Assembly (NCBI RefSeq): GCF_900188005.1 | Contig: NZ_FZNR01000034.1 | Span: forward strand, 1 to 64,000 | DNA: 64,000 nt | DNA from: Actinoplanes regularis | GTDB lineage: Bacteria > Actinomycetota > Actinomycetes > Mycobacteriales > Micromonosporaceae | Direction of reading: 5' to 3' | Shown: one piece after another, positions 49,560 to 64,000 of the stretch | Layout: every line of letters begins with the position of its first letter | How positions within the stretch are numbered: the stretch's first letter is position 1 | Made by a program: the position numbers and the translations under genes | The notes under the pieces: generated by a model | Told to the model about the DNA's origin: nothing | Databases searched by the model: none | Seen by the model: the letters and a program-made list of their open reading frames with translations, nothing else

Positions 49560-50480
49560 ATGAAAGCACTGGTTCACCACCGGGCCGGCCAGCACATGCT
49601 GCGCCTGGCCAGCGTGCCGGACCCGACGCCCGGCCTCTCGCAGGCGCTCATCCGGGTCGTCGCGTTCTCCTTCAACTTCGGGGAGGTCGCCTTCCGGACG
49701 CCGGACCTGCCGGACGGCACGATCCCCGGGTGGGACGCGGCGGGCGTCGTGGTCGCACCGGCCGCCGACGGCTCGGGCCCGGCGGCCGGGACGCGCGTGG
49801 TCACCTTCGGCTGGTCGGGTGCGTGGGCGGAGCTGCGCGCGGTCGACACCAGCGAGCTCGCGGTCGTACCGGACGATGTGGACCTCGGCGCCGCGGCGGC
49901 GCTGCCGGTCGCCGGCGTCACCGCGCTGCAGGCCGTCCAGCGGCTCGGCTCCCTGCTCGGCAAACGTGTGCTGGTCACCGGGGCGTCCGGCGGCGTCGGC
50001 AGGTTCGCTGTGCAGCTCGCGAATCTGGCCGGGGCGGAGGTCGTCGCGTCCGTCGGCTCGGCCGAACGGGGCAAGGGCCTGCTCGAACTCGGTGCGGCGG
50101 AGGTCGTCATCGGCCCGAGGACGATGACGGGACGGGTCGACGGTGTCGTGGACAACGTCGGCGGACAGCAGCTCGCGGACGCGTATCAGCGGCTCTCGTC
50201 CGGCGGCGTCATCGCGGCGGTGGGCATGGCTTCCAAGGAGCCGACCACGATCGACTTCGAGGAGGCTCGGATCGGCCACGATCGCGGGCGGATCGAGACG
50301 TTCAACATCACCGTGCCGCTCGGCGGTGACCTGCGGTACCTCGTCCGCCTGGCCGAACAGGGACGGCTGGAGATTCCCATCGGCTGGCGGGGCGACTGGC
50401 GGTCCTACGAAGCGGCTGTCGCGCGGCTGATGAGCCGGCAGGTCGCCGGGAAGGCCGTCCTCGACGTCCAGGCCGCGTAG
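49560..50480 (+). CDS. Quinone oxidoreductase-like medium-chain reductase
   Basis: 306 residues from ATG 49560. MDR superfamily: GroES-like N-terminal domain (MKALVHHRAGQHMLRLASVPDP ... IPGWDAAGVVVAPAADGSG), then Rossmann domain with KRVLVTGASGGVGRFAVQLANLAGAEVVASVGSAERG (about 138-172). The zinc ligands of alcohol dehydrogenases (Cys/His/Cys) and the structural four-Cys lobe are absent, so it belongs with zeta-crystallin/QOR and trans-enoyl reductases using NADPH. A trans-acting enoyl reductase for the PKS, which lacks an ER in module 1, is one possibility (inference). A strong terminator follows. Confidence 0.82.
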   Translation: MKALVHHRAGQHMLRLASVPDPTPGLSQALIRVVAFSFNFGEVAFRTPDLPDGTIPGWDAAGVVVAPAADGSGPAAGTRVVTFGWSGAWAELRAVDTSELAVVPDDVDLGAAAALPVAGVTALQAVQRLGSLLGKRVLVTGASGGVGRFAVQLANLAGAEVVASVGSAERGKGLLELGAAEVVIGPRTMTGRVDGVVDNVGGQQLADAYQRLSSGGVIAAVGMASKEPTTIDFEEARIGHDRGRIETFNITVPLGGDLRYLVRLAEQGRLEIPIGWRGDWRSYEAAVARLMSRQVAGKAVLDVQAA

Positions 50481-50504
50481 GGGAGCGGCGACAGGCTCAG
50501 CATC

Positions 50505-50550
50505 CGGCAGCTCGGGCACGGGATCGATGAATCCCGTGCCCGAGCTGCCG
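50505..50550 (+). terminator. Strong 20-bp hairpin terminator
   Basis: Perfect 20-bp stem (starts CGGCAGCTCGGG) with loop CGATGA, followed by TTCC; ends the OYE-to-QOR transcription unit. Confidence 0.85.
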
Positions 50551-50762
50551 TTCCGCATTCGGCGGACCGGGCGGTCCGGTGCTCGTGACCGCGGGCTTGA
50601 CCTGCGGTTATGCCGTGTTACCGAAGAATGGGCGGGTGGTGGTCCAGCCCTCGCTAGTTTCGGGCGACCTTTCGACGGTCGACGCACGGGCCGGACCGGT
50701 GCGCACGCGAGCATCGGCATCGTGTCGTGCGGCATGACGTGAGCAATGAGGAGCTGATTGTC

Positions 50763-52199
50763 GTGTCCCACCCTGCTAGAGAACCGGCCCAGGTGGCCGA
50801 GGGAAGCCGGTCGTACCTGTCCCAGCCGCAGATCGTCGGCCTGGCGGCCGCGAGCATGATTCCGGCGGTGGGGATCGCGGCCGTACCGGCGCTGCTGCTC
50901 GGCTCCGCCGGCACCGGCAGCTGGCTCGCCGCGCTGATCTCCGCGCTCGTCACCGTCGCCGTCGGGTTCTCCGTCATCGCCTTCGCGCGGCGGCACGTGG
51001 CGACCGGTGCGCTCTACTCCTACGTCTCCACGGTGTTCGGCCCGTGGGCGCGGATGGTGACCGCCGCCTCGCTGCTGCTGGGCTACGCCTGCATGGTCGC
51101 CGGCCTGACGATGGTGATCGGGGTGTACGTCGGTAGTTTCCTGCTCTCCATCGGCGTCGCGGGCGGTCTCGGCGTCGGCGTGCAGATCGCCGTCTACACC
51201 GCGGCCGTCCTGATCGCCGTCCTCTGCGCCCGCCGGGGCATCGACCTGTCGGCCCGTACCGCAGTGATCCTGATGGTGGTCTCCATCCCGGTCGTGGTCG
51301 TGGTCGTGGTGGCCAGCGCCGTGAACACCGGTCTGCACCTGGGTGACCAGCTCTCGTTCGCCGGCGGCTTCTCCGCGGCCGGGATCTTCTCCGGGGTCGC
51401 CGCCGGCACCACGTTCCTGGTCGGTTTCGAGAGCTGCGCGGCGCTGGCACTGGAGACCAGGGATCCGCGCCGCAGCGTGCCCGTCGCGGTCCTGGGCATC
51501 CCGATCGTGCTGGGCGTGGTCTACCTGGCCGCCACCGTGCTGCAGGTCCCCGGGCTGATCGCCGCGGCCGACGATCTCGCGACCGGCGCGTCGCCGGCCG
51601 CGGCGCTGGCCCGTCACTCCGGGCTCGGCCAGACGTTCGCCACCGCCACCGATCTGGTGCTGGCCGTCGCCACGTTCGCCGGGCTGATCGGCTTCGTCAA
51701 CTTCGGGGCCCGCTTCGTGGCCACCATCGCCGAGGAGGGTCTGCTGCCCCGGTGGCTGGGCCGGACGCACCCCCGCTTCAACGGCCCGTCGACCGCGGTC
51801 ACCGTCCTCGGCGGGGTCGGGCTGGTCACGCTGGTCGCCCTGGTGACGCTCTTTCCCGGCTCGCTGCTGGAGATCTACTCGGCTGTCGCGACCCTGATCG
51901 TCTACCTCTGGGTCGCGCCGTACGTGCTGATCTGCGCCGCCCACGTGGTCCTGCTGGTCCGGGAACGCGCCGCGCGCCCGCTGCCGATCGCGGCGGCGTT
52001 GCTCGGTGCCGTGGCGATGCTCTGGCTGTACGTCAACGGGCTGGTCAACCGTCCGCCGGCGCCGGTCGACGCGATGTCCTACGTGTCCCTGGCCCTGGTG
52101 GCCATCGTGGTGATCGGACTGCTGCTCGTCCGCCGGGCGAGCCGGTCGTCGGACCCGGCCGCCACGCCGTCGGAGACCACCACCGCCGAACACCGCTGA
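50763..52199 (+). CDS. APC-superfamily amino acid/polyamine permease
   Basis: 478 residues with about 12 membrane helices. GTG 50763 has GAGGAG nine bases upstream; two earlier in-frame GTGs (50727, 50739) precede that site. The first helix block (QPQIVGLAAASMIPAVGIAAVPALLLGSAGTGSWLAALISALVTVAVGFSVIAFARRHVATGALYSYVS) is characteristic of APC transporters. FLVGFESCAALALETRDPRRSVPVAVLG is the conserved helix-6/7 region. The C-terminus is Ser/Thr-rich and cytoplasmic. It could import an amino acid or amine precursor for the pathway or donor for the class III aminotransferase; the link is positional only. Confidence 0.85.
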   Translation: MSHPAREPAQVAEGSRSYLSQPQIVGLAAASMIPAVGIAAVPALLLGSAGTGSWLAALISALVTVAVGFSVIAFARRHVATGALYSYVSTVFGPWARMVTAASLLLGYACMVAGLTMVIGVYVGSFLLSIGVAGGLGVGVQIAVYTAAVLIAVLCARRGIDLSARTAVILMVVSIPVVVVVVVASAVNTGLHLGDQLSFAGGFSAAGIFSGVAAGTTFLVGFESCAALALETRDPRRSVPVAVLGIPIVLGVVYLAATVLQVPGLIAAADDLATGASPAAALARHSGLGQTFATATDLVLAVATFAGLIGFVNFGARFVATIAEEGLLPRWLGRTHPRFNGPSTAVTVLGGVGLVTLVALVTLFPGSLLEIYSAVATLIVYLWVAPYVLICAAHVVLLVRERAARPLPIAAALLGAVAMLWLYVNGLVNRPPAPVDAMSYVSLALVAIVVIGLLLVRRASRSSDPAATPSETTTAEHR

Positions 52200-52207
52200 A
52201 CCGCCCC

Positions 52208-52239
52208 GTGGTGCGCGACCATTCCCGGCCGCGCACCAC
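52208..52239 (+). terminator. Hairpin after the APC permease gene
   Basis: Perfect 10-bp arms GTGGTGCGCG / CGCGCACCAC around 12 bases, eight bases past the stop. Confidence 0.7.
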
Positions 52240-52451
52240 GCGATGCCGGTTACCGGGCCGGCGATTACCGCCGATTACCCGGCGACCATCGGCCGGTAAG
52301 CACCGGAACGGCCGTTCCCGCCCGGTTCCTGTGGCCGGTGGAAGACCGTCGCGTTACCCGCGGTGACCGTGGTGATGCCACCCGGCGGATAGAACCGGAG
52401 GCGGCCGGCCGCACGTCCGACCGAACCTCACTCGAACCCGCTGGAGTACCG

Positions 52452-52664
52452 ATGTCCATGCCCCAGTCCTCCGACGACGTGGTCCTGCGCCTCGGCGCGG
52501 GCGCGCTGAGCGACGAGGAGATCGCCGCGGTGACGGTGACCCTGCTGGCCACGGCCGGCCGGAAGGGTCAGGCGCCCGCGGTCCGGCCGGCGAGCCGCTG
52601 TTCCTGGCGGGGGCCGGCGACGGGTGGCCGGTTCCGGTGCCGGTGCGGCCGCGGCTGGCACTGA
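52452..52664 (+). CDS. Acyl-CoA carboxylase epsilon-subunit-like small protein
   Basis: 70 residues from ATG 52452, with GGAG eight bases upstream. The front (DVVLRLGAGALSDEEIAAVTVTLLA, residues 8-32) matches the start of actinobacterial acyl-CoA carboxylase epsilon subunits ('..v.rG.pt.eElAAlvavl.'). These small proteins bind and stimulate the carboxyltransferase. The last 25 residues are Cys/Arg-rich and unlike the family. In the +1 frame from about 52590 the same DNA encodes EPLFLAGAGDGWPVPVPV, which looks more natural, so a frameshift near the end is possible. It lies 61 bp before the biotin-carboxylase gene. Confidence 0.6.
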   Translation: MSMPQSSDDVVLRLGAGALSDEEIAAVTVTLLATAGRKGQAPAVRPASRCSWRGPATGGRFRCRCGRGWH

Positions 52665-52725
52665 CATCACAGGCCGGACCGGTGTCACCGGTCCGGGCGG
52701 GCTCCGACGGAGGAGGAACGACGAA

Positions 52726-54507
52726 GTGCGCAAGGTGCTGATCGCCAATCGGGGCGAGATCGCGGTACGGGTGGCCCGTGCCTGCCGGGACGCGGGCCTG
52801 GAGTCCGTAGCTGTCTACGCCGACCCGGACCGGGACGCTCCGCACGTGCGGCTGGCCGACGAGGCGTACGCCCTCGGCGGCACGACCCCGGCGACGAGCT
52901 ACCTCGACGCCGACCGCATCCTGCGGGCCGCCGCGGCGACCGGGGCGGACGCCGTGCATCCCGGATACGGGTTCCTGGCCGAGAACGCCGGCTTCGCCGA
53001 GCGGGTCGCCGAAGCCGGGCTGACCTGGATCGGCCCGCCGCCCCAGGCCATCCGGGACCTCGGCGACAAGGTCGCGGCCCGCGCCATCGCCCGGCGCGCC
53101 GGGGCGCCGCTGGTGCCCGGCACGCCCGGCCCGGTCGCGGGTGCCGAGGAGGTGACCGCCTTCGCCCTCGAGCACGGTCTGCCGGTGGCGATCAAGGCGG
53201 CGTTCGGCGGCGGTGGTCGCGGGCTGAAGGTGGCCCGGACGCTGGACGAGATCAGCGAGTGCTTCGAGTCGGCGGTGCGGGAGTCGCAAGCGGCCTTCGG
53301 GCGGGGAGAGTGCTTCGTCGAGCGCTACCTGGACCGGCCCCGCCACGTCGAGACGCAGTGCCTGGCGGACCGCCACGGCAACGTGGTGGTCGTCTCGACG
53401 CGGGACTGCTCCCTGCAGCGGCGGCACCAGAAACTGGTCGAGGAGGCGCCCGCGCCGTTCCTCACCGAGGCGCAGGAGGCCGAGCTGAACCGGGCCTCCA
53501 AGGCGATCCTGCGAGAGGCCGGCTATGTGGGCGCCGGCACCTGCGAGTTCCTCGTCGGCGCCGACGGCACCATCTCCTTCCTGGAGGTCAACACGCGGCT
53601 GCAGGTGGAGCACCCGGTCACCGAGGAGATCACCGGGCTGGACCTGGTCCGGGAGATGTTCCGGATCGCCGACGGGGAAGCGCTCGACTACGGCGACCCG
53701 GTGCCGCGCGGCCACTCGATCGAGTTCCGGATCAACGGCGAGGATCCCGGCCGCAACTTCCTGCCTGCCCCCGGGGTGGTGACCCGCTTCCGGCCGGCGT
53801 CGGGCCCGGGTGTGCGCGTCGACGCGGGCGTGGAGTCGGGCACGGTCATCGGTGCCGCCTGGGACTCGTTGCTGGCGAAGCTGATCGTCACCGGCCGCGA
53901 CCGTACCGAGGCGTTGCAGCGGGCCGCGCGGGCGCTGGCCGAGTTCGAGGTGGAGGGCCTGCCGACGGTCCTGCCGTTCCATCGCGCGGTGGTGACCGAT
54001 CCGGCGTTCGCGCCGCCCGTGGCGGGCACGCCGTTCACCGTGCACACCCGGTGGATCGAGACCGAGTTCGCCGGTGATCTCGCACCCCAGGCGCTGCCCA
54101 TTGCGGAGACCGACGCGGCGCCCGCGCGGCGTGACGTCGTGGTCGAGGTGAACGGCCGGCGCGTGACCGTGTCCCTCCCCGATGACCTGGCCGGTGAGCC
54201 GGCGGGCCCGGTGGCGCCGGCCGCGCGTCACCGGGCCCCGGCCCGGCGGTCGCGCCGCGACGGCGGCCGGCCCGCGGTGGCGGACGGCGCGGCGGTCGTG
54301 TCGCCCATGCAGGGCACCGTGATCAAGGTGGCGGTCGGCGACGGCGACCGGGTGGCGCAGGGCGACCTCATCGCGGTGCTCGAGGCGATGAAGATGGAAC
54401 AGCCGATCACCGCGCACCGCGACGGTGTGGTCGGACGGCTGGAGCTGACCGTGGGCTCGTCGATCGCTCCGGGTTCCGTGCTCTGCGAGATCTCGGAGTC
54501 GGCCTGA
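52726..54507 (+). CDS. Acyl-CoA carboxylase alpha chain (biotin carboxylase + biotin carrier)
   Basis: 593 residues from GTG 52726, preceded by GGAGGAGGA. The biotin carboxylase domain (1-450) starts VRKVLIANRGEIAVRVARACRD and includes HPGYGFLAENAGFAE, the ATP-grasp loop AAFGGGGRGLKV, and EVNTRLQVEHPVTEEITGLDLV. The biotin carrier domain (about 520-593) has the biotinylated lysine K556 in LEAMKMEQPI. It carboxylates biotin with ATP and bicarbonate for the beta subunit. Length is normal for actinobacterial AccA/BccA. Lying between the epsilon-like and beta genes and right before the PKS, it probably supplies extender units. Confidence 0.92.
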   Translation: MRKVLIANRGEIAVRVARACRDAGLESVAVYADPDRDAPHVRLADEAYALGGTTPATSYLDADRILRAAAATGADAVHPGYGFLAENAGFAERVAEAGLTWIGPPPQAIRDLGDKVAARAIARRAGAPLVPGTPGPVAGAEEVTAFALEHGLPVAIKAAFGGGGRGLKVARTLDEISECFESAVRESQAAFGRGECFVERYLDRPRHVETQCLADRHGNVVVVSTRDCSLQRRHQKLVEEAPAPFLTEAQEAELNRASKAILREAGYVGAGTCEFLVGADGTISFLEVNTRLQVEHPVTEEITGLDLVREMFRIADGEALDYGDPVPRGHSIEFRINGEDPGRNFLPAPGVVTRFRPASGPGVRVDAGVESGTVIGAAWDSLLAKLIVTGRDRTEALQRAARALAEFEVEGLPTVLPFHRAVVTDPAFAPPVAGTPFTVHTRWIETEFAGDLAPQALPIAETDAAPARRDVVVEVNGRRVTVSLPDDLAGEPAGPVAPAARHRAPARRSRRDGGRPAVADGAAVVSPMQGTVIKVAVGDGDRVAQGDLIAVLEAMKMEQPITAHRDGVVGRLELTVGSSIAPGSVLCEISESA

Positions 54508-54522
54508 GTCCGGCGATCAGCT

Positions 54523-54559
54523 CCCCGGCGGCCGGGCACCCCCTCACCGGCCGCCGGGG
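54523..54559 (+). terminator. GC-rich hairpin after the alpha-chain gene
   Basis: Perfect 13-bp arms starting CCCCGGCGGCCGG with an 11-base loop, 16 bases past the stop, followed by TTCTCC. Confidence 0.7.
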
Positions 54560-54771
54560 TTCTCCGTCGTCGCCGCCGTGAGCGGTCGCGGGTCATGGAC
54601 GGGTCATCAGGCGTCCTCGCCGGGTGTGGCCTGCTGATTACGTCGCGATGGGCCGGCCGTCGGTAGCGTTTCGGCCGGGCCGGCCTGGTGTTCTTCGACG
54701 CGACTTCCCGCCGGCGCCGCGCCCTGCCGGGCAGTGACCCACCGGGGCTCCTCGAGAGAAAAGGGTTGCAG

Positions 54772-56331
54772 ATGAGCGAACGGACGGACCCTACGACTGC
54801 CGTCGCCGAGCCGCCGACGATGGCGCGGCTACGCGAACAGCGACACGAACTGCGTGCCGGCATCGTCGGCGAGGCGGGCGCCGCCCGGCAGCGGGCGCTC
54901 GGCAAGCGCACCGCCCGGGAGCGCCTCGAACTGCTCCTCGACGAGGACTCGTTCCTCGAGGTGGACATGTACCGCCGGCGGCCGGGCGGCCCGCACACCG
55001 ACGGTGTCGTCGCCGGGTCCGGCACCATCGACGGCCGCCAGGTGTACGTGTACGCCCAGGACTTCACCATCTCCGGCGGCTCCCTCGGTGAGGCACACGC
55101 CTCCAAGATCCACAAAGTGATGGATCTGGCGCTGAGCACCGGCTCGCCGATCATCGGCCTGAACGACAGTGGCGGCGCCCGGATCCAGGAGGGCGTGATG
55201 GCCCTCAACGGTTACGGCGGCATCTTCCGCCGGCAGGTCGAGTCGTCCGGGGTGATCCCGCAGATCAGCGTCGTGCTGGGTCCGTGTGCCGGCGGCGCGG
55301 CGTACTCACCGGCGCTGGCCGACTTCACCTTCATGGTCCGCGACGTGGCCAAGATGTACCTGACCGGCCCCGAGGTCGTCGCATCGGTCACCGGCGAGCA
55401 GGTCAGCCACGACGAGCTGGGCGGCGCCGACGTGCACGGCCAGCGTTCCGGGGTGGCCACCTTCATCCACGACGACGAGGAGAGCTGTCTGGCCGACGTG
55501 CGATACCTGGTCTCGTTGCTGCCGCGCAACAACCTCCAGCCGCCGCCGTCGTCCGGGCCGTGCGGAGCCACCACCGATGACCGGCCGCTGCTGGCCGACA
55601 TCGTGCCGGCGGAGTCGAACAAGCCGTACGACATGCGCGACGTCATCGCCGAGGTCGTCGACGACGCCGAGTTCCTCGAGTTGCACGCGGGCTGGGCGGC
55701 GAACGTCATCTGCGCGCTGGCCCGCATCGACGGTGAGGTCGTGGGTGTCGTCGGCAACCAGCCGATCGCCTTCGCCGGGGTGCTCGACTCCGCGGCCTCG
55801 CAGAAGGCGGCCCGGTTCGTGCGACTGTGCGACGCCTTCGGCATCCCGCTGGTCACGCTGGTCGACGTGCCCGGGTTCCTGCCCGGCACCGATCAGGAGC
55901 ACGGTGGCGCGATCCGGCACGGGGCGAAGCTGCTCTACGCGTACTGTGAGGCGACGGTGCCGCGGGTGCAGGTCACCCTGCGCAAGGCGTACGGCGGCGC
56001 GTACATCGTCATGGATTCCCGCTCGATCGGCACCGACCTTTCGTTCGCGTGGCCGACCAATGAAATCGCGGTGATGGGCGCCGAAGGTGCCGTGAACATC
56101 ATTCACCGCAAGCGTGTGGCGGCGGCCGCCGATCCGCAGGCGCTGCGGGCGGAACTCGTCGCCGAGTACCGCGACGAATTGATGCACCCGTATTACGCCG
56201 CGGAGCGCGGGCTGGTCGACGACGTGATCGATCCGGCGCAGACCAGGGCCGTGCTGGCCCGCGCGCTGCTGTCGCTGCGGGACAAGCGCAGGACGCTGCC
56301 GCAGCGCAAGCACGGCAACGTGCCGCTGTGA
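54772..56331 (+). CDS. Acyl-CoA carboxylase beta chain (carboxyltransferase)
   Basis: 519 residues from ATG 54772. Crotonase-fold N- and C-halves: GKRTARERLELLLDEDSF, LGLNDSGGARIQEGV-like acyl-CoA site (GLNDSGGARIQEGVMALNGYGGIF), GPCAGGAAYSPALADF, and biotin-side VDVPGFLPGTDQEHGGAIRHGAKLLYAY. The residue known to steer acetyl versus propionyl choice is I412 (GGAYIVMDSRS); Asp is typical of propionyl-only enzymes and Ile of those that also take acetyl-CoA. Malonyl-CoA supply is therefore plausible and agrees with two malonyl-type AT domains in the PKS. It is separated from the alpha gene by a hairpin, so it may have its own promoter. Confidence 0.92.
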   Translation: MSERTDPTTAVAEPPTMARLREQRHELRAGIVGEAGAARQRALGKRTARERLELLLDEDSFLEVDMYRRRPGGPHTDGVVAGSGTIDGRQVYVYAQDFTISGGSLGEAHASKIHKVMDLALSTGSPIIGLNDSGGARIQEGVMALNGYGGIFRRQVESSGVIPQISVVLGPCAGGAAYSPALADFTFMVRDVAKMYLTGPEVVASVTGEQVSHDELGGADVHGQRSGVATFIHDDEESCLADVRYLVSLLPRNNLQPPPSSGPCGATTDDRPLLADIVPAESNKPYDMRDVIAEVVDDAEFLELHAGWAANVICALARIDGEVVGVVGNQPIAFAGVLDSAASQKAARFVRLCDAFGIPLVTLVDVPGFLPGTDQEHGGAIRHGAKLLYAYCEATVPRVQVTLRKAYGGAYIVMDSRSIGTDLSFAWPTNEIAVMGAEGAVNIIHRKRVAAAADPQALRAELVAEYRDELMHPYYAAERGLVDDVIDPAQTRAVLARALLSLRDKRRTLPQRKHGNVPL

Positions 56332-56352
56332 GCCGCTGACGTCACCCCGGGA

Positions 56353-56391
56353 GAAAGGGGTCCTGTCCGGGATGGACGGGGCCCCTTTCTT
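56353..56391 (+). terminator. Hairpin terminator with T-rich tail after the beta-chain gene
   Basis: GAAAGGGG...CCCCTTTC arms with inner TCC/GGA pairing, ending TTTCTT; a good factor-independent candidate 21 bases past the stop. Confidence 0.8.
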
Positions 56392-56548
56392 CGTACGGTA
56401 ATCGTCTCTGTCCATGGCAGGTAATCGGGCGTCCATCGGCCGCCCTGATTCGCTGAATACCTTTCATTGACCGCCTCGCTGATAGAACAGATCGCGGTTC
56501 GATGCGGATTTTCCGCGAGGAGAGCACGAAGAGAGGCAGTCCAACGCG

Positions 56549-64000
<7,452 letters not shown>

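Overview
The window is GC-rich (roughly 70 percent or more by eye), with dense genes, many GTG starts and strong third-position G/C bias. This points to a filamentous actinomycete. The gene families fit Micromonosporaceae such as Actinoplanes, but no marker gene here proves the genus. No tRNA, rRNA or CRISPR array was recognised. LAYOUT, 1-9.3 kb: mostly unlinked genes. They are a partial secreted protein (cut by the window start), a cytochrome P450, a Tat-type secreted intradiol-dioxygenase-like protein, a META-like lipoprotein, hypothetical membrane proteins and a 1089-residue HEAT-repeat protein. LAYOUT, 9.3-22.2 kb: a ten-gene minus-strand operon (20954 down to 9366, gaps of 12 bases or less, or overlaps) for building and exporting an exopolysaccharide. 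In transcription order it encodes a polysaccharide deacetylase, DegT-type sugar aminotransferase, GT4 glycosyltransferase, Wzz/BY-kinase-like protein, Wzx-type flippase, Wzy/O-antigen-ligase-type protein, a secreted alpha/alpha-barrel-like protein, a FemAB-like transferase, a salicylyl-CoA-hydroxylase-like flavoprotein and a second FemAB-like transferase. A third FemAB-like gene, carrying a TTA codon, diverges from it. LAYOUT, 22.2-28.3 kb: small lipoproteins, an F420-dependent NADP reductase-like gene, and a 2-kb stretch with four families of 60-70 bp tandem repeats, part of it bounded by a perfect 12-bp inverted repeat. Then come a nucleotidyltransferase, a zinc-ribbon protein, a LysR/VOC divergent pair and a TPR membrane protein. 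LAYOUT, 29.0-35.4 kb: a glycerol locus. glpK1 and an IclR regulator lie on the minus strand; glpF, glpK2 and glpD overlap on the plus strand. Palindromes lie in the shared iclR-glpF control region. LAYOUT, 35.4-37.1 kb: a decayed IS630-type transposase and a 1.25-kb AT-richer gap that look like the left edge of a natural-product cluster. LAYOUT, 37.2-64 kb: a polyketide biosynthetic gene cluster running off the window. It starts with a SARP-family activator carrying a cyclase-like and an AAA segment and two TTA codons near its end. Tailoring genes follow: an FAD monooxygenase, an Asp-nucleophile alpha/beta hydrolase, a class III aminotransferase, two BBE-type FAD oxidases (one lacking both flavin-attachment residues), a SnoaL-like protein, a MarR regulator with palindromic operators, an Old Yellow Enzyme, an NmrA-like protein and a quinone-oxidoreductase-like protein. 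An APC transporter and a three-part acyl-CoA carboxylase (epsilon-like, biotin/alpha, carboxyltransferase beta) come next. The last gene is a modular type I PKS starting with a KSQ loading module. HOW THE PKS WORKS (inference): the carboxylase supplies malonyl-type extender units. The KSQ-AT-ACP loading module decarboxylates malonyl to acetyl. Module 1 (KS-AT-DH-KR) adds one malonyl unit and leaves an enoyl product. The flanking oxidoreductases, aminotransferase and hydrolase then tailor the released chain.
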